64,000 bases of DNA from Arthrobacter horti (lineage in GTDB: Bacteria > Actinomycetota > Actinomycetes > Actinomycetales > Micrococcaceae), in NCBI RefSeq assembly GCF_030731045.1, contig NZ_JAVALS010000003.1, forward strand, positions 223,672 through 287,671. Reading direction: 5' to 3'. The notes under the pieces are model-generated. The model did no database searches, had not been told where the DNA came from, and was given only the letters and a program-made list of their open reading frames with translations. The translations under genes were made by a program, and so were the position numbers. Numbering within the stretch: the stretch's first letter is position 1; the number at the start of each line of letters is the position of its first letter. Of this stretch, positions 1 through 7,217 are shown one piece after another.

Positions 1-257
1 GTGCCGTGATCCAGCCCGGCGTTCCGTGTGGGGATGAGGCCCTGGACGGCGTCCTGCCGGATGAGCCGGATGGGGGACTCCGGGTACTCCTCCTGCATGG
101 AGCGGACGATGTCCGCCGTCCGGTCCGTGGACTTGTTGTCCACCACGATGATCTCGTGCGCCGGGGAACTCTGGTACACGGCTGCCGTCAGGCATTGACG
201 GATGACGCTTTCCTCGTTGTAGGCGGGGATCACGATCGACACACTGGGCCGGTTCAC
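1..257 (-). CDS. Glycosyltransferase family 2, N-terminal part (cut by window edge)
   Basis: The first 85 residues of a GT-A fold glycosyltransferase are visible; the rest lies beyond the left edge. The N-terminus reads VNRPSVSIVIPAYNEES, the usual family 2 opening strand, followed by an IIVVDNKSTDRT segment that supplies the nucleotide-sugar binding acidic residues and by LIPTRNAGLDHG. Such enzymes move a sugar from an activated donor to a lipid, protein or glycan acceptor; the acceptor cannot be told from this fragment. The start is a GTG preceded directly by an in-frame TGA and, a few bases further up, a GAGG Shine-Dalgarno, so a longer N-terminus is excluded. Confidence 0.85.
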   Translation of the reverse strand, partial: MNRPSVSIVIPAYNEESVIRQCLTAAVYQSSPAHEIIVVDNKSTDRTADIVRSMQEEYPESPIRLIRQDAVQGLIPTRNAGLDHG

Positions 258-323
258 TCAATCCTCGATTTCCAGACAGGCGGATCCGCGTGTCTTGAGT
301 CTCTGACTCCTCCAAACATAGCA

Positions 324-357
324 ACTGCCCCGCCCGCCGGATGGCGGACGGGGCAGT
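324..357 (-). terminator. Hairpin terminator after the Ala-rich protein gene
   Basis: A 15-base stem (324-338 with 343-357, one mismatch) closed by a GGAT loop lies 13 bases past the stop of the leftward gene. There is no clear T tract, as is common for high-GC actinobacterial terminators. Confidence 0.6.
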
Positions 358-370
358 CGCTGTTCTGGAT

Positions 371-1426
371 TCACTCCTTGGCGGAGCCCTCGGCCTTGTC
401 GACGGCCTCCGTGGCCACGTGTTTGGCTTCGGAGACGCCTTCCTTGGCGGCGTCGCCGGCCTTCTGGGCCGCCTCGTGGATCCGGGCGGCGGCGCGGCGG
501 GCGGTGTCCTTGGCCTTGTCGGTGACGTCGGCGGCCTTCACCGGAGCCGCTTCCACGGCCTCCTCGGCTGCGTCCGCGGCCTCGGTCGCCGCCTCTTCCG
601 TCTCCTCCGCGGCCTCGACGACGTCGTCCGCAACCTCCGCCGGGGTCTCCTTGACGGCGGCGATGATCTCCTCAGCCTTCTCCTTGACGGCGGCGACCGC
701 GCCGTCGTCGGCCGACGACGGCGCGGCGGGCTCCGGACGTTCCGACGGCACCTTCCAGGGATCCTCCACCGGACGGGCGGCCTTCCAGGCCGCGACACCG
801 GCGGCGACCGCGGCACCGATCACCGCGACGATGAGAAGGCCCTTCTTCTTGCGCTTCTCCGGCTTCGCCAGTTCCTGGGTGACGGCCTCCACCGCGGCCG
901 CGGCGGCCTGCTGGCCCTGGTGGCCGAGATCCGCGGCCTGTTCCTGGAGCTGCGTCACCACAGGAGACTCGGCGATGCGGCGAGCCACGGCGTCGATCTG
1001 CTCCGGGGCGTTCCCCAGGCCTTGGTGGACGGCCTCCGAGGCCTTGCCGAGCTGCTCCGAGATGAGGGGAAGATATTCCTCCACCACCTTGTCCCGGGCG
1101 ATGGCGAGAGCCGGAGTGGTCTTGTCCAGGGCCTCCTGGATCTTCGGAGAGGCCTCCTCCACGGCGTCGTGGATCTTGGGGCCCAGCTGGGCGAGGCCCT
1201 CCTGGATCCTGGGGGTCACGGTGGCGACGCCGTCGGCCAGATTGCTGGCGGCGCTCTTCAGGCCTTCCTGAATGAGGGGGGACGCGGTCTCGATGCCCTG
1301 CTGGATCTTCGGCACGGCCCAATGCACCGCGGCTTCGACGCGCGGGGCCGCCCAGTCCCGGGCCTGTTCGATGCCCTGGGTCACGCTCTGCTCAAGTTCC
1401 CGCGGGGAATTGACGGTCTTCTTCAT
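371..1426 (-). CDS. Ala-rich single-pass membrane protein with amphipathic repeats (DUF5324-like)
   Basis: The 351-residue product has no enzymatic motif. Residues 1-190 are repeated amphipathic helices with recurring patterns such as PKIQEAL, PRIQEGLA and PLIQEGL, resembling apolipoprotein-like coiled segments. A KKK stop-transfer and one membrane helix (LLIVAVIGAAVAAGVAAW) follow near residues 200-220, and the tail is Ala/Glu-rich. A gene of similar character (DUF5324) sits beside the cyclophilin and rhomboid genes in Streptomyces, so the family call rests on position and composition rather than on a motif. The start is the ATG of MKKTVNSP because GGAGG lies 4 bases upstream; an upstream in-frame start lacks such a site. 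It may act as an envelope-spanning or scaffolding protein, but the function is unknown. Confidence 0.7.
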   Translation of the reverse strand: MKKTVNSPRELEQSVTQGIEQARDWAAPRVEAAVHWAVPKIQQGIETASPLIQEGLKSAASNLADGVATVTPRIQEGLAQLGPKIHDAVEEASPKIQEALDKTTPALAIARDKVVEEYLPLISEQLGKASEAVHQGLGNAPEQIDAVARRIAESPVVTQLQEQAADLGHQGQQAAAAAVEAVTQELAKPEKRKKKGLLIVAVIGAAVAAGVAAWKAARPVEDPWKVPSERPEPAAPSSADDGAVAAVKEKAEEIIAAVKETPAEVADDVVEAAEETEEAATEAADAAEEAVEAAPVKAADVTDKAKDTARRAAARIHEAAQKAGDAAKEGVSEAKHVATEAVDKAEGSAKE

Positions 1427-1603
1427 GGTGCCTCCTAGCATCAGCACGCAACGCGTGTGTCTCCATGGTGTCCGCTCCCCAGCCTATTACGCGGGGGCCC
1501 GCACCGGCGAGGGACCCGTCATGGGCGTCCCGGGGATTTCACCGCGCGCGGAACCACGGCTCACGCACAGGGTGCGCCGAGACCCGCATGGGAGAATCAC
1601 ACC

Positions 1604-2146
1604 ATGAGTATCGCAACGGCCAAGGCCACCATTCACACCAACCTGGGCGACATCGTCGTCAACCTCTTCGGCAACCACGCTCCCAAGACGGTCGCCAACT
1701 TCGTGGGTCTCGCCACGGGTGAGAAGAGCTGGACCCACCCGGAGACCGGCGAGGACAAGACCGGCACCCCCCTGTACAACGGCACCATCTTCCACCGCAT
1801 CATCAAGGACTTCATGATCCAGGGTGGCGACCCCCTCGGCCGTGGCGTCGGTGGCCCCGGCTACAACTTCGACGATGAGATCCACCCGGAGCTCAGCTTC
1901 AACGAGCCCTACAAGCTGGCCATGGCCAACGCCGGCATCCGCATGGGCCGTGGCACCAACGGTTCCCAGTTCTTCATCACCACCATCCCCACCACCTGGC
2001 TGCACGGCAAGCACTCCATCTTCGGCGAGGTCGCCGACGAGGAGTCCAAGAAGGTCGTGGACGCGATCGAGGGTGTGCGCACCGGCATGGCCGACCGCCC
2101 CGTCGAGGACGTCGTCATCAGCAGCATCGAGATCGAGCAGCTCTGA
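1604..2146 (+). CDS. ppiA: Peptidyl-prolyl cis-trans isomerase, cyclophilin type
   Basis: This 180-residue cytosolic cyclophilin isomerises X-Pro bonds during protein folding. The fold is complete: the opening strand ATIHTNLGDIVVNLF, the catalytic segment IFHRIIKDFMIQGGD with the active-site Arg and Phe, the GTNGSQFFITT segment, and LHGKHSIFGEV with the His that contacts the proline ring. No signal peptide is present. The ATG start (MSIATAKATIHT) is preferred over upstream in-frame codons because the cyclophilin domain begins at once. It is followed after 7 bases by the rhomboid gene, an arrangement conserved near the replication origin in actinobacteria. Confidence 0.95.
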   Translation: MSIATAKATIHTNLGDIVVNLFGNHAPKTVANFVGLATGEKSWTHPETGEDKTGTPLYNGTIFHRIIKDFMIQGGDPLGRGVGGPGYNFDDEIHPELSFNEPYKLAMANAGIRMGRGTNGSQFFITTIPTTWLHGKHSIFGEVADEESKKVVDAIEGVRTGMADRPVEDVVISSIEIEQL

Positions 2147-2153
2147 TCCGGTC

Positions 2154-3005
2154 ATGAGTTTTGGAACCCCGGCGGCCGAAGAGGCCCCCGTCTGTCCCCG
2201 CCACCCTGATCGCGTCTCCTATGTGAGATGCCAGAGGTGTGGACGGCCGGCGTGCCCGGAATGCCAGCGGCCCGCGGCCGTCGGGGTCCAATGCGTCGAT
2301 TGCGTCCGGGAGGCCCGCGCGGCCGCGCCCCGGGCCCGTGGCGTTTTCGGCGGCCGCGCCGCTCGAGGCCGTCCCGTGGTGACGTGGAGCATCATCGGCC
2401 TCTGCGTGGCCGTGTACGTGCTGCAGCTGGCGATCCCCGGCGACTACGTCTTCCAGAATTTCGCCTTCGCCAATATGGCCGCCGTAGATGAGCCCTGGCG
2501 GATGCTCACCTCGGCATTCCTGCATTCCCAGTCGAACATCCTCCACCTGGGCCTGAACATGTACACGCTCTGGATCTTCGGACAGATGCTGGAGCCGTTG
2601 CTGGGCCGTGCCCGTTTCCTGGCCCTGTACCTGATCTCGGCGGTCGGAGGCTCCGTCGGCTACATGCTTCTGACGCCCGTGACATCCAATGTGGGTGTCA
2701 TCGGCGCCTCCGGCGCCATCTTCGGCCTGTTCGGTGCCGCTCTCCTGATCCAGCGCCGCATGGGTGGCGCCATGACTCAGCTGTGGGTCCTGCTGGCGAT
2801 CAACCTGGCCTTCGGTTTCATGGTCCCCGGCATCGCCTGGCAGGCGCACCTCGGCGGTCTGGCCACCGGAGCAGCGTGTGCGGGGATCCTGGTCGGCTCC
2901 GGCCACACCCGCCGTCCGGCCGTCCTGCAATGGGCCGGCCTGGCGGTGGTCGTGATCGCACTGGCTCTCCTGACCGTATGGAGGGACGCCTCCACGGTGA
3001 TCTGA
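2154..3005 (+). CDS. Rhomboid family intramembrane serine protease with N-terminal zinc finger
   Basis: The product has 283 residues. Residues 13-48 form a B-box-like zinc-binding module (CPRHP, CQRCG, CPEC, CVDC). A rhomboid core with about six membrane helices follows. The catalytic Ser is S186 in GASGAIFG and the partner His is H232 in WQAHLGG; the HLGLNMYTLW segment carries the oxyanion-hole region. Rhomboids cleave transmembrane substrates within the bilayer; the substrate here is unknown. The ATG lies 7 bases after ppiA with no separate promoter visible, so the two are probably co-transcribed. The zinc finger plus rhomboid arrangement is common in actinobacterial homologues at this locus. 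Confidence 0.93.
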   Translation: MSFGTPAAEEAPVCPRHPDRVSYVRCQRCGRPACPECQRPAAVGVQCVDCVREARAAAPRARGVFGGRAARGRPVVTWSIIGLCVAVYVLQLAIPGDYVFQNFAFANMAAVDEPWRMLTSAFLHSQSNILHLGLNMYTLWIFGQMLEPLLGRARFLALYLISAVGGSVGYMLLTPVTSNVGVIGASGAIFGLFGAALLIQRRMGGAMTQLWVLLAINLAFGFMVPGIAWQAHLGGLATGAACAGILVGSGHTRRPAVLQWAGLAVVVIALALLTVWRDASTVI

Positions 3006-3026
3006 TCCGATCCGGCGATGAGCTTC

Positions 3027-3057
3027 GAGCGCCCGTTCCCGTTGGGGACGGGCGCTC
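3027..3057 (+). terminator. Terminator of the ppiA-rhomboid unit
   Basis: A 14-base stem (3027-3040 with 3044-3057, one G-T wobble) with a 3-base loop starts 21 bases after the rhomboid stop and is followed by GTCATTTCC. Confidence 0.75.
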
Positions 3058-3069
3058 GTCATTTCCCTG

Positions 3070-3526
3070 CAGGCCGTACACCCGCGGCGATGATCCACAG
3101 GGCTTATCCACAGTGTTAATAAGTTACAGGTCTGTAGTTCACCGGAAGTTCTCCTGGATGGAGCCTCCGGCGGAGTAATCCCCATGGGTTATCCACTGCT
3201 GTGGACAACCCATGGGGATTACCTTGTGCACACTGTGGATGAGGCGGGTGGGTATTTGGGGGACGCACGGCAGAGACAAGCATCCCCTGCCATCTCTCTG
3301 CGCCGGCCCGGGCCATGATCCACGGGGATGTCCACAGAAGATATCCACATTTGGAGCTTCATGTGGACGGGGAATGGGTATGTTTTGCCCTCTGAATCCG
3401 CGGAATGACGCGGGACGCGGCGGTTTCCCACAGATTGTGTCCACAGCTGTGGATAACTTGGTCACGATCTATGCAGAGGGTGTGGGCAACTCGGAGTGGG
3501 CACTCACTTGTGTGCACAACGGTCCC
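3070..3526. other. Gene-free region rich in DnaA-box-like sites
   Basis: No credible gene lies in this stretch. It holds at least nine 9-mers matching TTRTCCACA with at most one mismatch. Perfect boxes are at 3104-3112 (+), 3200-3208 (-) and 3448-3456 (-). Near boxes are at 3091-3099, 3189-3197, 3234-3242, 3328-3336, 3341-3349 and 3437-3445. A 14-bp perfect palindrome TCCACAGCTGTGGA sits at 3440-3453. The gene order places the region close to dnaA/oriC, although dnaA and dnaN are not in the window. A DnaA-titration or accessory replication-control site is the natural reading. Confidence 0.55.
3176..3221. repeat. 46-bp near-perfect palindrome enclosing two DnaA-type boxes
   Basis: Arms 3176-3196 and 3201-3221 match at 20 of 21 positions around a TGCT loop. 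The inner part of each arm is a DnaA-like box (TTATCCACT on one strand, TTGTCCACA on the other) in inverted orientation. No gene end lies within 150 bases, which argues against a simple terminator. Confidence 0.8.
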
Positions 3527-5569
3527 TCAGAGCGATGCCGCGAGTTCGGTGCCTTCGCGGATGGCACGTTTCGCGTCGACCTCGGCGGCCAGGGCCGCCC
3601 CGCCGATGAGGTGGGTCTTCTGCCCGAGCTCCTTCAGCTCGGCGGCCAGCTCCGTGACGGACTCCTGGCCGGCGCAGATCACCACGCTGTCCACGGCCAG
3701 GATGCGCGCGTCTTTCCGTTCCGGCCCGAAACTCAGGTGGACGCCGTCGTCGTCGATCCGCTCATAGTTGACCCCGCTCAGCTGCTCCACGCCCTTCGCC
3801 CGCAGCGAGGCGCGGTGCACCCAGCCCGTGGTCTTGCCCAGTCCGGCACCGATCTTCCCGGCCCGGCGCTGCAGCAGATAGACCGTGCGGGTGCTGGGAG
3901 CGTGTTCCGGCGCCTGCAGGGAGCCCGGAATCTCCGCGTCCATGCTCACTCCCCACTCCCGGCGCCAGAGGGGCGCGTCGAGGCTGGGCGAGGAGGCGTG
4001 GGTGAGGAACTCCGAGATGTCCACACCGATTCCGCCGGCCCCGATCACGGCGACACGGTCCCCGGCGCGGCGGGTGCCACGGACCAGTTCCGCGTAGCTC
4101 ATCACGCTGGGATGCTCGATGCCTGGGATGGCGGGGATCCGCGGGGTCACCCCCGTGGCCAGGATGACCTCGTCGAACGCGCCGGCGAGTTCCTTCGCCG
4201 TGACCCGGGTGCCGAGCCTCACCTCGACGTTCCGCAGTTCCAGCTGCCGTCCGTAATAGCGGAGGGTCTCCTCGAACTCCTCCTTGCCGGGGATCTCCCG
4301 CGCGATGCCGAACTGGCCGCCGATCACCGGGTCCGCCTCGAACAGCGTCACCCGGTGGCCGCGGCCGGCCGCGGTGACCGCCGCCGACAGTCCGGCCGGC
4401 CCGGCCCCGACCACCGCCACGCGCTTGGCCAGCACGGTGGGGCCGAGGATGAGGCTCAGCTCCCTGCCCGCGCGCGGATTGACCAGGCAGCTGACCTTCC
4501 GGCCGGCGAACGCGTGGTCCAGGCACGCCTGATTGCAGCCGATGCAGGTGTTGATCTCGTCCTCCCGGCCCTCGGCGGCCTTGAGGGACCAGTCCGGGTC
4601 CGCGAGCATGGGGCGGGCCAGGGACACGGCCCGGATGGCGGTCCCTTGCAGGATGTCCTCCGCCACCCGCGGCATGTTGATGCGGTTGGATGCGGCCACC
4701 GGGACGCCGACTGCGCGTGCCACGTCGTCCGTGAATTCCGTGAACGCCGCACGAGGGACGGAGGTGACGATGGTGGGGACTCGCGATTCGTGCCAGCCGA
4801 TGTCCGTGGTGAACATGCCGGCACCCGCGGCTTCCAGCTCACGGGCCAGGTCCAGGATCTCGTGACGGGTCTGCCCGCCGGGCACCAGATCCGCCATGGA
4901 GAGGCGGAAGATCACCATGAAGCCGCCGCCCACCGCTGCGCGGATGCCGGAGACGATCTCCACGGCCAGCCGGCGTCGTCGTTCCGGAGTGCCGCCCCAG
5001 GCGTCCGTACGGTGATTGGTGGAGGCGCTCAGGAACTGATTGATGAAGTAGCCCTCACCGCCCATGATCTCCACGCCGTCGTATCCTGCGGCCTGCGCCA
5101 GGCGGGCGGTGCGCACGAAGGAGCGGATCTCACGGCGGACGCCGCGTTCGCTCAGCTCGCGCGGGGTGAAGCGGGTGATGGGCGCTTTCAGGCGCGACGG
5201 CGCGGTGATGAGCGGGTGATGACCGTAGCGGCCGGCATGGAGGATCTGGAGTGCGATCCGGCCACCGGCCGCATGTACCGCCTTGGTGACCAGGCGATGC
5301 TGGGCCAGTTGCACGCGTGAGTGGAGGCTGGAGCCGAACGGTGCCAGCCACCCGCTGATGCTGGGTGCGTATCCACCGGTCACGATCAGGCCCGCGCCGC
5401 CCCGGGCACGCTCGGCGTAGAAGGCGGCCAGTGCGGAAGCATCCTTCCGGCGGTCCTCCAGCCCTGTGTGCATCGAGCCCATGATGATGCGGTTCTTCAG
5501 CTGCACGCCGTCCACCGTCAGCGGGCTGAAGAGCAGGGGGTAGGCGGTGTCCGAGGCGCTGTGGTTCAC
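3527..5569 (-). CDS. fadH: NADPH-dependent 2,4-dienoyl-CoA reductase
   Basis: The product has 680 residues, close to the 672 of E. coli FadH, and the full architecture is present. An N-terminal FMN-binding TIM barrel of the old-yellow-enzyme type covers about 1-335. A 4Fe-4S cluster motif CIGCNQACLD starting near C341 is followed by a further Cys in SCLVNPRAG. An FAD/NADPH domain carries the dinucleotide folds VAVVGAGPAGLSAA and VAVIGAGGIGVD. The enzyme reduces dienoyl-CoA intermediates so that unsaturated fatty acids can enter beta-oxidation. The start is a GTG. A TAACAT -10 box ends 6 bases before it, so the mRNA may be leaderless. The gene is isolated between two DnaA-box-rich spacers, and a 16-bp palindrome just upstream suggests TetR-type control. 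Confidence 0.92.
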   Translation of the reverse strand: MNHSASDTAYPLLFSPLTVDGVQLKNRIIMGSMHTGLEDRRKDASALAAFYAERARGGAGLIVTGGYAPSISGWLAPFGSSLHSRVQLAQHRLVTKAVHAAGGRIALQILHAGRYGHHPLITAPSRLKAPITRFTPRELSERGVRREIRSFVRTARLAQAAGYDGVEIMGGEGYFINQFLSASTNHRTDAWGGTPERRRRLAVEIVSGIRAAVGGGFMVIFRLSMADLVPGGQTRHEILDLARELEAAGAGMFTTDIGWHESRVPTIVTSVPRAAFTEFTDDVARAVGVPVAASNRINMPRVAEDILQGTAIRAVSLARPMLADPDWSLKAAEGREDEINTCIGCNQACLDHAFAGRKVSCLVNPRAGRELSLILGPTVLAKRVAVVGAGPAGLSAAVTAAGRGHRVTLFEADPVIGGQFGIAREIPGKEEFEETLRYYGRQLELRNVEVRLGTRVTAKELAGAFDEVILATGVTPRIPAIPGIEHPSVMSYAELVRGTRRAGDRVAVIGAGGIGVDISEFLTHASSPSLDAPLWRREWGVSMDAEIPGSLQAPEHAPSTRTVYLLQRRAGKIGAGLGKTTGWVHRASLRAKGVEQLSGVNYERIDDDGVHLSFGPERKDARILAVDSVVICAGQESVTELAAELKELGQKTHLIGGAALAAEVDAKRAIREGTELAASL

Positions 5570-5577
5570 AGCTCTAT

Positions 5578-5593
5578 GTTACTGACCAGTAAC
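5578..5593. promoter_or_regulatory. Operator-like palindrome overlapping the fadH promoter
   Basis: GTTACTG-AC-CAGTAAC is a perfect 7-2-7 palindrome 9 bases upstream of the fadH GTG. It overlaps the presumed -10 box (TAACAT on the minus strand). Size and symmetry fit a TetR-family operator; the regulator is not adjacent. Confidence 0.55.
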
Positions 5594-5614
5594 TTATTCG
5601 GCCAGGGGGAGTGT

Positions 5615-5790
5615 GTTCTTTTCCACAGCTTTTCCCCACTGTGGGTAACTTACACCCGTGTAAGTCGCGCGATGCTCAGCGGCTCTCCGCGCATGGTCCG
5701 GACGGTTCCACATGGTTTTCCCACAGTTTTGTCCCCATTGTGGATAACCCGCCTGTGGTTTTGTGGATTCCCACCGTTCACCCGTGGCGG
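5615..5790. other. Second DnaA-box-like cluster, between fadH and crgA
   Basis: Boxes: perfect TGTGGATAA at 5739-5747 (-) and one-mismatch sites at 5619-5627 (+) and 5640-5648 (-), with several weaker TTTTCCCACA-like strings near 5716-5725. The base composition and motifs match the 3070-3526 region, so fadH lies between two halves of what may be one replication-control region. Confidence 0.45.
5648..5665. promoter_or_regulatory. Second operator-like palindrome upstream of fadH
   Basis: ACTTACAC-CC-GTGTAAGT is a perfect 8-2-8 palindrome 78 bases upstream of the fadH start. Its TTAC...GTAA ends resemble those of the palindrome at 5578-5593. It overlaps the edge of a DnaA-like box (5640-5648), so the assignment to fadH is uncertain. 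Confidence 0.45.
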
Positions 5791-5800
5791 TCGTTAAACG

Positions 5801-5844
5801 CCGGACGCCGTCCCAGGCCTGGATACGGCCGGAACGGCGTCCGG
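5801..5844 (-). terminator. Terminator after crgA
   Basis: Perfect 11-base arms CCGGACGCCGT (5801-5811) and ACGGCGTCCGG (5834-5844) lie 15 bases past the crgA stop in its reading direction. Confidence 0.6.
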
Positions 5845-5858
5845 AGGAAGGCGGACGG

Positions 5859-6110
5859 TCAGGAGCGCCAGCGGGTGGTCATGAGGAAGCCGAGGAGCAG
5901 CAGGCCGAAGCCGATGCCGATGTTCCACATCTGCAGGGCCGGCACCGGATAGACGCCGTTGGAGATGTAGAAGGTCATGATCCACAGGAGCCCCACGATC
6001 ATCAGACCGAACATGAGGATCTTGTACCAGCCGGGGGTCGGCTTGATCGCCTTCTCCTGTTTCGGGGACCCCTGGCTCTTGGGCCGGCGGCGCTGCTTGG
6101 ACTCGGGCAT
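5859..6110 (-). CDS. crgA: Cell division protein CrgA
   Basis: The product has 83 residues, the normal size for CrgA (formerly UPF0233). A basic N-terminus (MPESKQRRRPKSQ) is followed by two membrane helices, about residues 29-49 (WYKILMFGLMIVGLLWIMTFY) and 60-78, separated by a short external loop SNGVYPVPALQMW with the family's conserved N-G and P residues. In mycobacteria and Streptomyces, CrgA helps assemble the divisome and binds FtsZ, FtsQ and penicillin-binding proteins. It faces the sortase gene divergently, as in other actinobacteria. A GGAGATCC Shine-Dalgarno precedes the ATG. Confidence 0.95.
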   Translation of the reverse strand: MPESKQRRRPKSQGSPKQEKAIKPTPGWYKILMFGLMIVGLLWIMTFYISNGVYPVPALQMWNIGIGFGLLLLGFLMTTRWRS

Positions 6111-6315
6111 GGATCTCCTTCAGTGACACATGTTCAGTGCTTCATGCATACCCGGGCGAATGGCCGGTCTTGGTATCCTGCAAAGACACGAAAGGACCGG
6201 CCGCCGACGCCGGGGCGCGAGCGGTCTGTTCTCCATGGTAGCCGCTGGAGCCGACGCCTTCTCAGGGCGTGCAGCCGACGTGAAGTGGAACGATCGGTCA
6301 CGTAAGGAGGCTTTG

Positions 6316-7041
6316 GTGCGCAAGACCATTCAGGTGCTTGGCGAACTCCTTCTGACCGTCGGCGTGATCCTCCTGCTGTTCGTGGGCTGGGACCTCTGGT
6401 GGACCAACGTGGTGGCGGACCACCAGCAGGACCAGGCGGTGCAGAACTTCGCCCGGGACCTGAAGGGTCCCACGGCCCCCGTGAAGCCCCCCAAGCCCGG
6501 GTCCCCTGAGGATTTCGGCCAGATCCCCGTGACTCAGCCGGCGGGCCACGGCGAGATGATCGGGGTGGTCTACATCCCCCGCTTCGGCGCCGACTACTCC
6601 CGGCCTCTCATCGAGGGGACCAGTCAGGATGTCCTGGACACGCTGGGCCTGGGCCACTATGACCAGACGTCCATGCCCGGTGCGGTGGGGAACTTCGCGC
6701 TGGCCGGGCACCGGCAGACCCATGGTGCCGTGCTGGACAACATCCACCTCCTGCAGCCCGGCGACCACGTCTACGTGCAGACCCGCCAGGGGTACTACAC
6801 CTACGTCTACCGGAACACGGAGATCGTGCTGCCCCGGCGCGTGGACGTCCTGCTGCCCGTCCCCACAGATCCCCAGGCCCGGCCGAAGGAGCGCCTGATG
6901 ACCATGACCAGCTGCAATCCCCGATTCGGTTCGGAGGAGCGCATCATCGCCTACTCCGCCCTGGAGAGCTGGCGTCCGTTGAGCGCGGGCCCGCCCCAGG
7001 AGATCGCCGCCCGGGTGGCGCACAACGCAGGGAACGGGTGA
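6316..7041 (+). CDS. Class E sortase
   Basis: The 241-residue product is anchored by one N-terminal membrane helix (residues 5-27) with the catalytic domain outside. The sortase triad is present: His in LAGHRQTHG, catalytic Cys near residue 200 in TMTSCNPRFG and Arg in SEERII. The TLTxCxP-like context and the WDLWW motif after the helix are typical of actinobacterial class E sortases, which join LPXTG-like proteins to peptidoglycan. The GTG at 6316 is chosen because AAGGAGG ends 5 bases upstream; a TTG directly before it is an equal alternative. It is followed by two tightly packed genes and probably heads a sortase / small membrane protein / amidotransferase unit. Confidence 0.92.
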   Translation: MRKTIQVLGELLLTVGVILLLFVGWDLWWTNVVADHQQDQAVQNFARDLKGPTAPVKPPKPGSPEDFGQIPVTQPAGHGEMIGVVYIPRFGADYSRPLIEGTSQDVLDTLGLGHYDQTSMPGAVGNFALAGHRQTHGAVLDNIHLLQPGDHVYVQTRQGYYTYVYRNTEIVLPRRVDVLLPVPTDPQARPKERLMTMTSCNPRFGSEERIIAYSALESWRPLSAGPPQEIAARVAHNAGNG

Positions 7042-7046
7042 CGCGG

Positions 7047-7217
7047 ATGTACGCATGGATCTTCCGGCACCTGCCCGGCCCCCTCTGGCTGAAGATCATC
7101 CAGTCCCTGATCCTGGTGACTGCGGCGCTCTTCCTCATGGTCCAGTACCTCTTCCCGTGGATGGCCCATTTCACCTCCTTCACCGACTCGACGATTGGTT
7201 CGCAGCAGCACTCATGA
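7047..7217 (+). CDS. Conserved 56-aa single-pass membrane protein
   Basis: This short gene fits between the sortase stop (5 bases upstream) and the amidotransferase start, which it overlaps by ATGA. The product begins MYAWIFRHLPGPLW, has one hydrophobic helix at about residues 15-38 (KIIQSLILVTAALFLMVQYL), a conserved-looking FPWM, then a short polar tail ending GSQQHS. A similar small protein with an LPGP..W opening and an FPW exit stands before trpG/pabA in other actinobacteria as I recall them. The tight packing and coherent membrane topology make it very likely real. The function is unknown; position suggests a link to envelope or sortase biology rather than to the amidotransferase. Confidence 0.8.
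   Translation: MYAWIFRHLPGPLWLKIIQSLILVTAALFLMVQYLFPWMAHFTSFTDSTIGSQQHS

Noticed and set aside
6..1271. Long plus-strand frame opposite the glycosyltransferase and Ala-rich protein genes
   Set aside because: It is a shadow of two well-supported minus-strand genes, with Ala/Ser-rich low-complexity translation.
3070..3526. The replication origin itself
   Set aside because: dnaA, dnaN, recF and gyr genes are not adjacent and no AT-rich unwinding element is visible, so an accessory DnaA-binding region is the safer reading.
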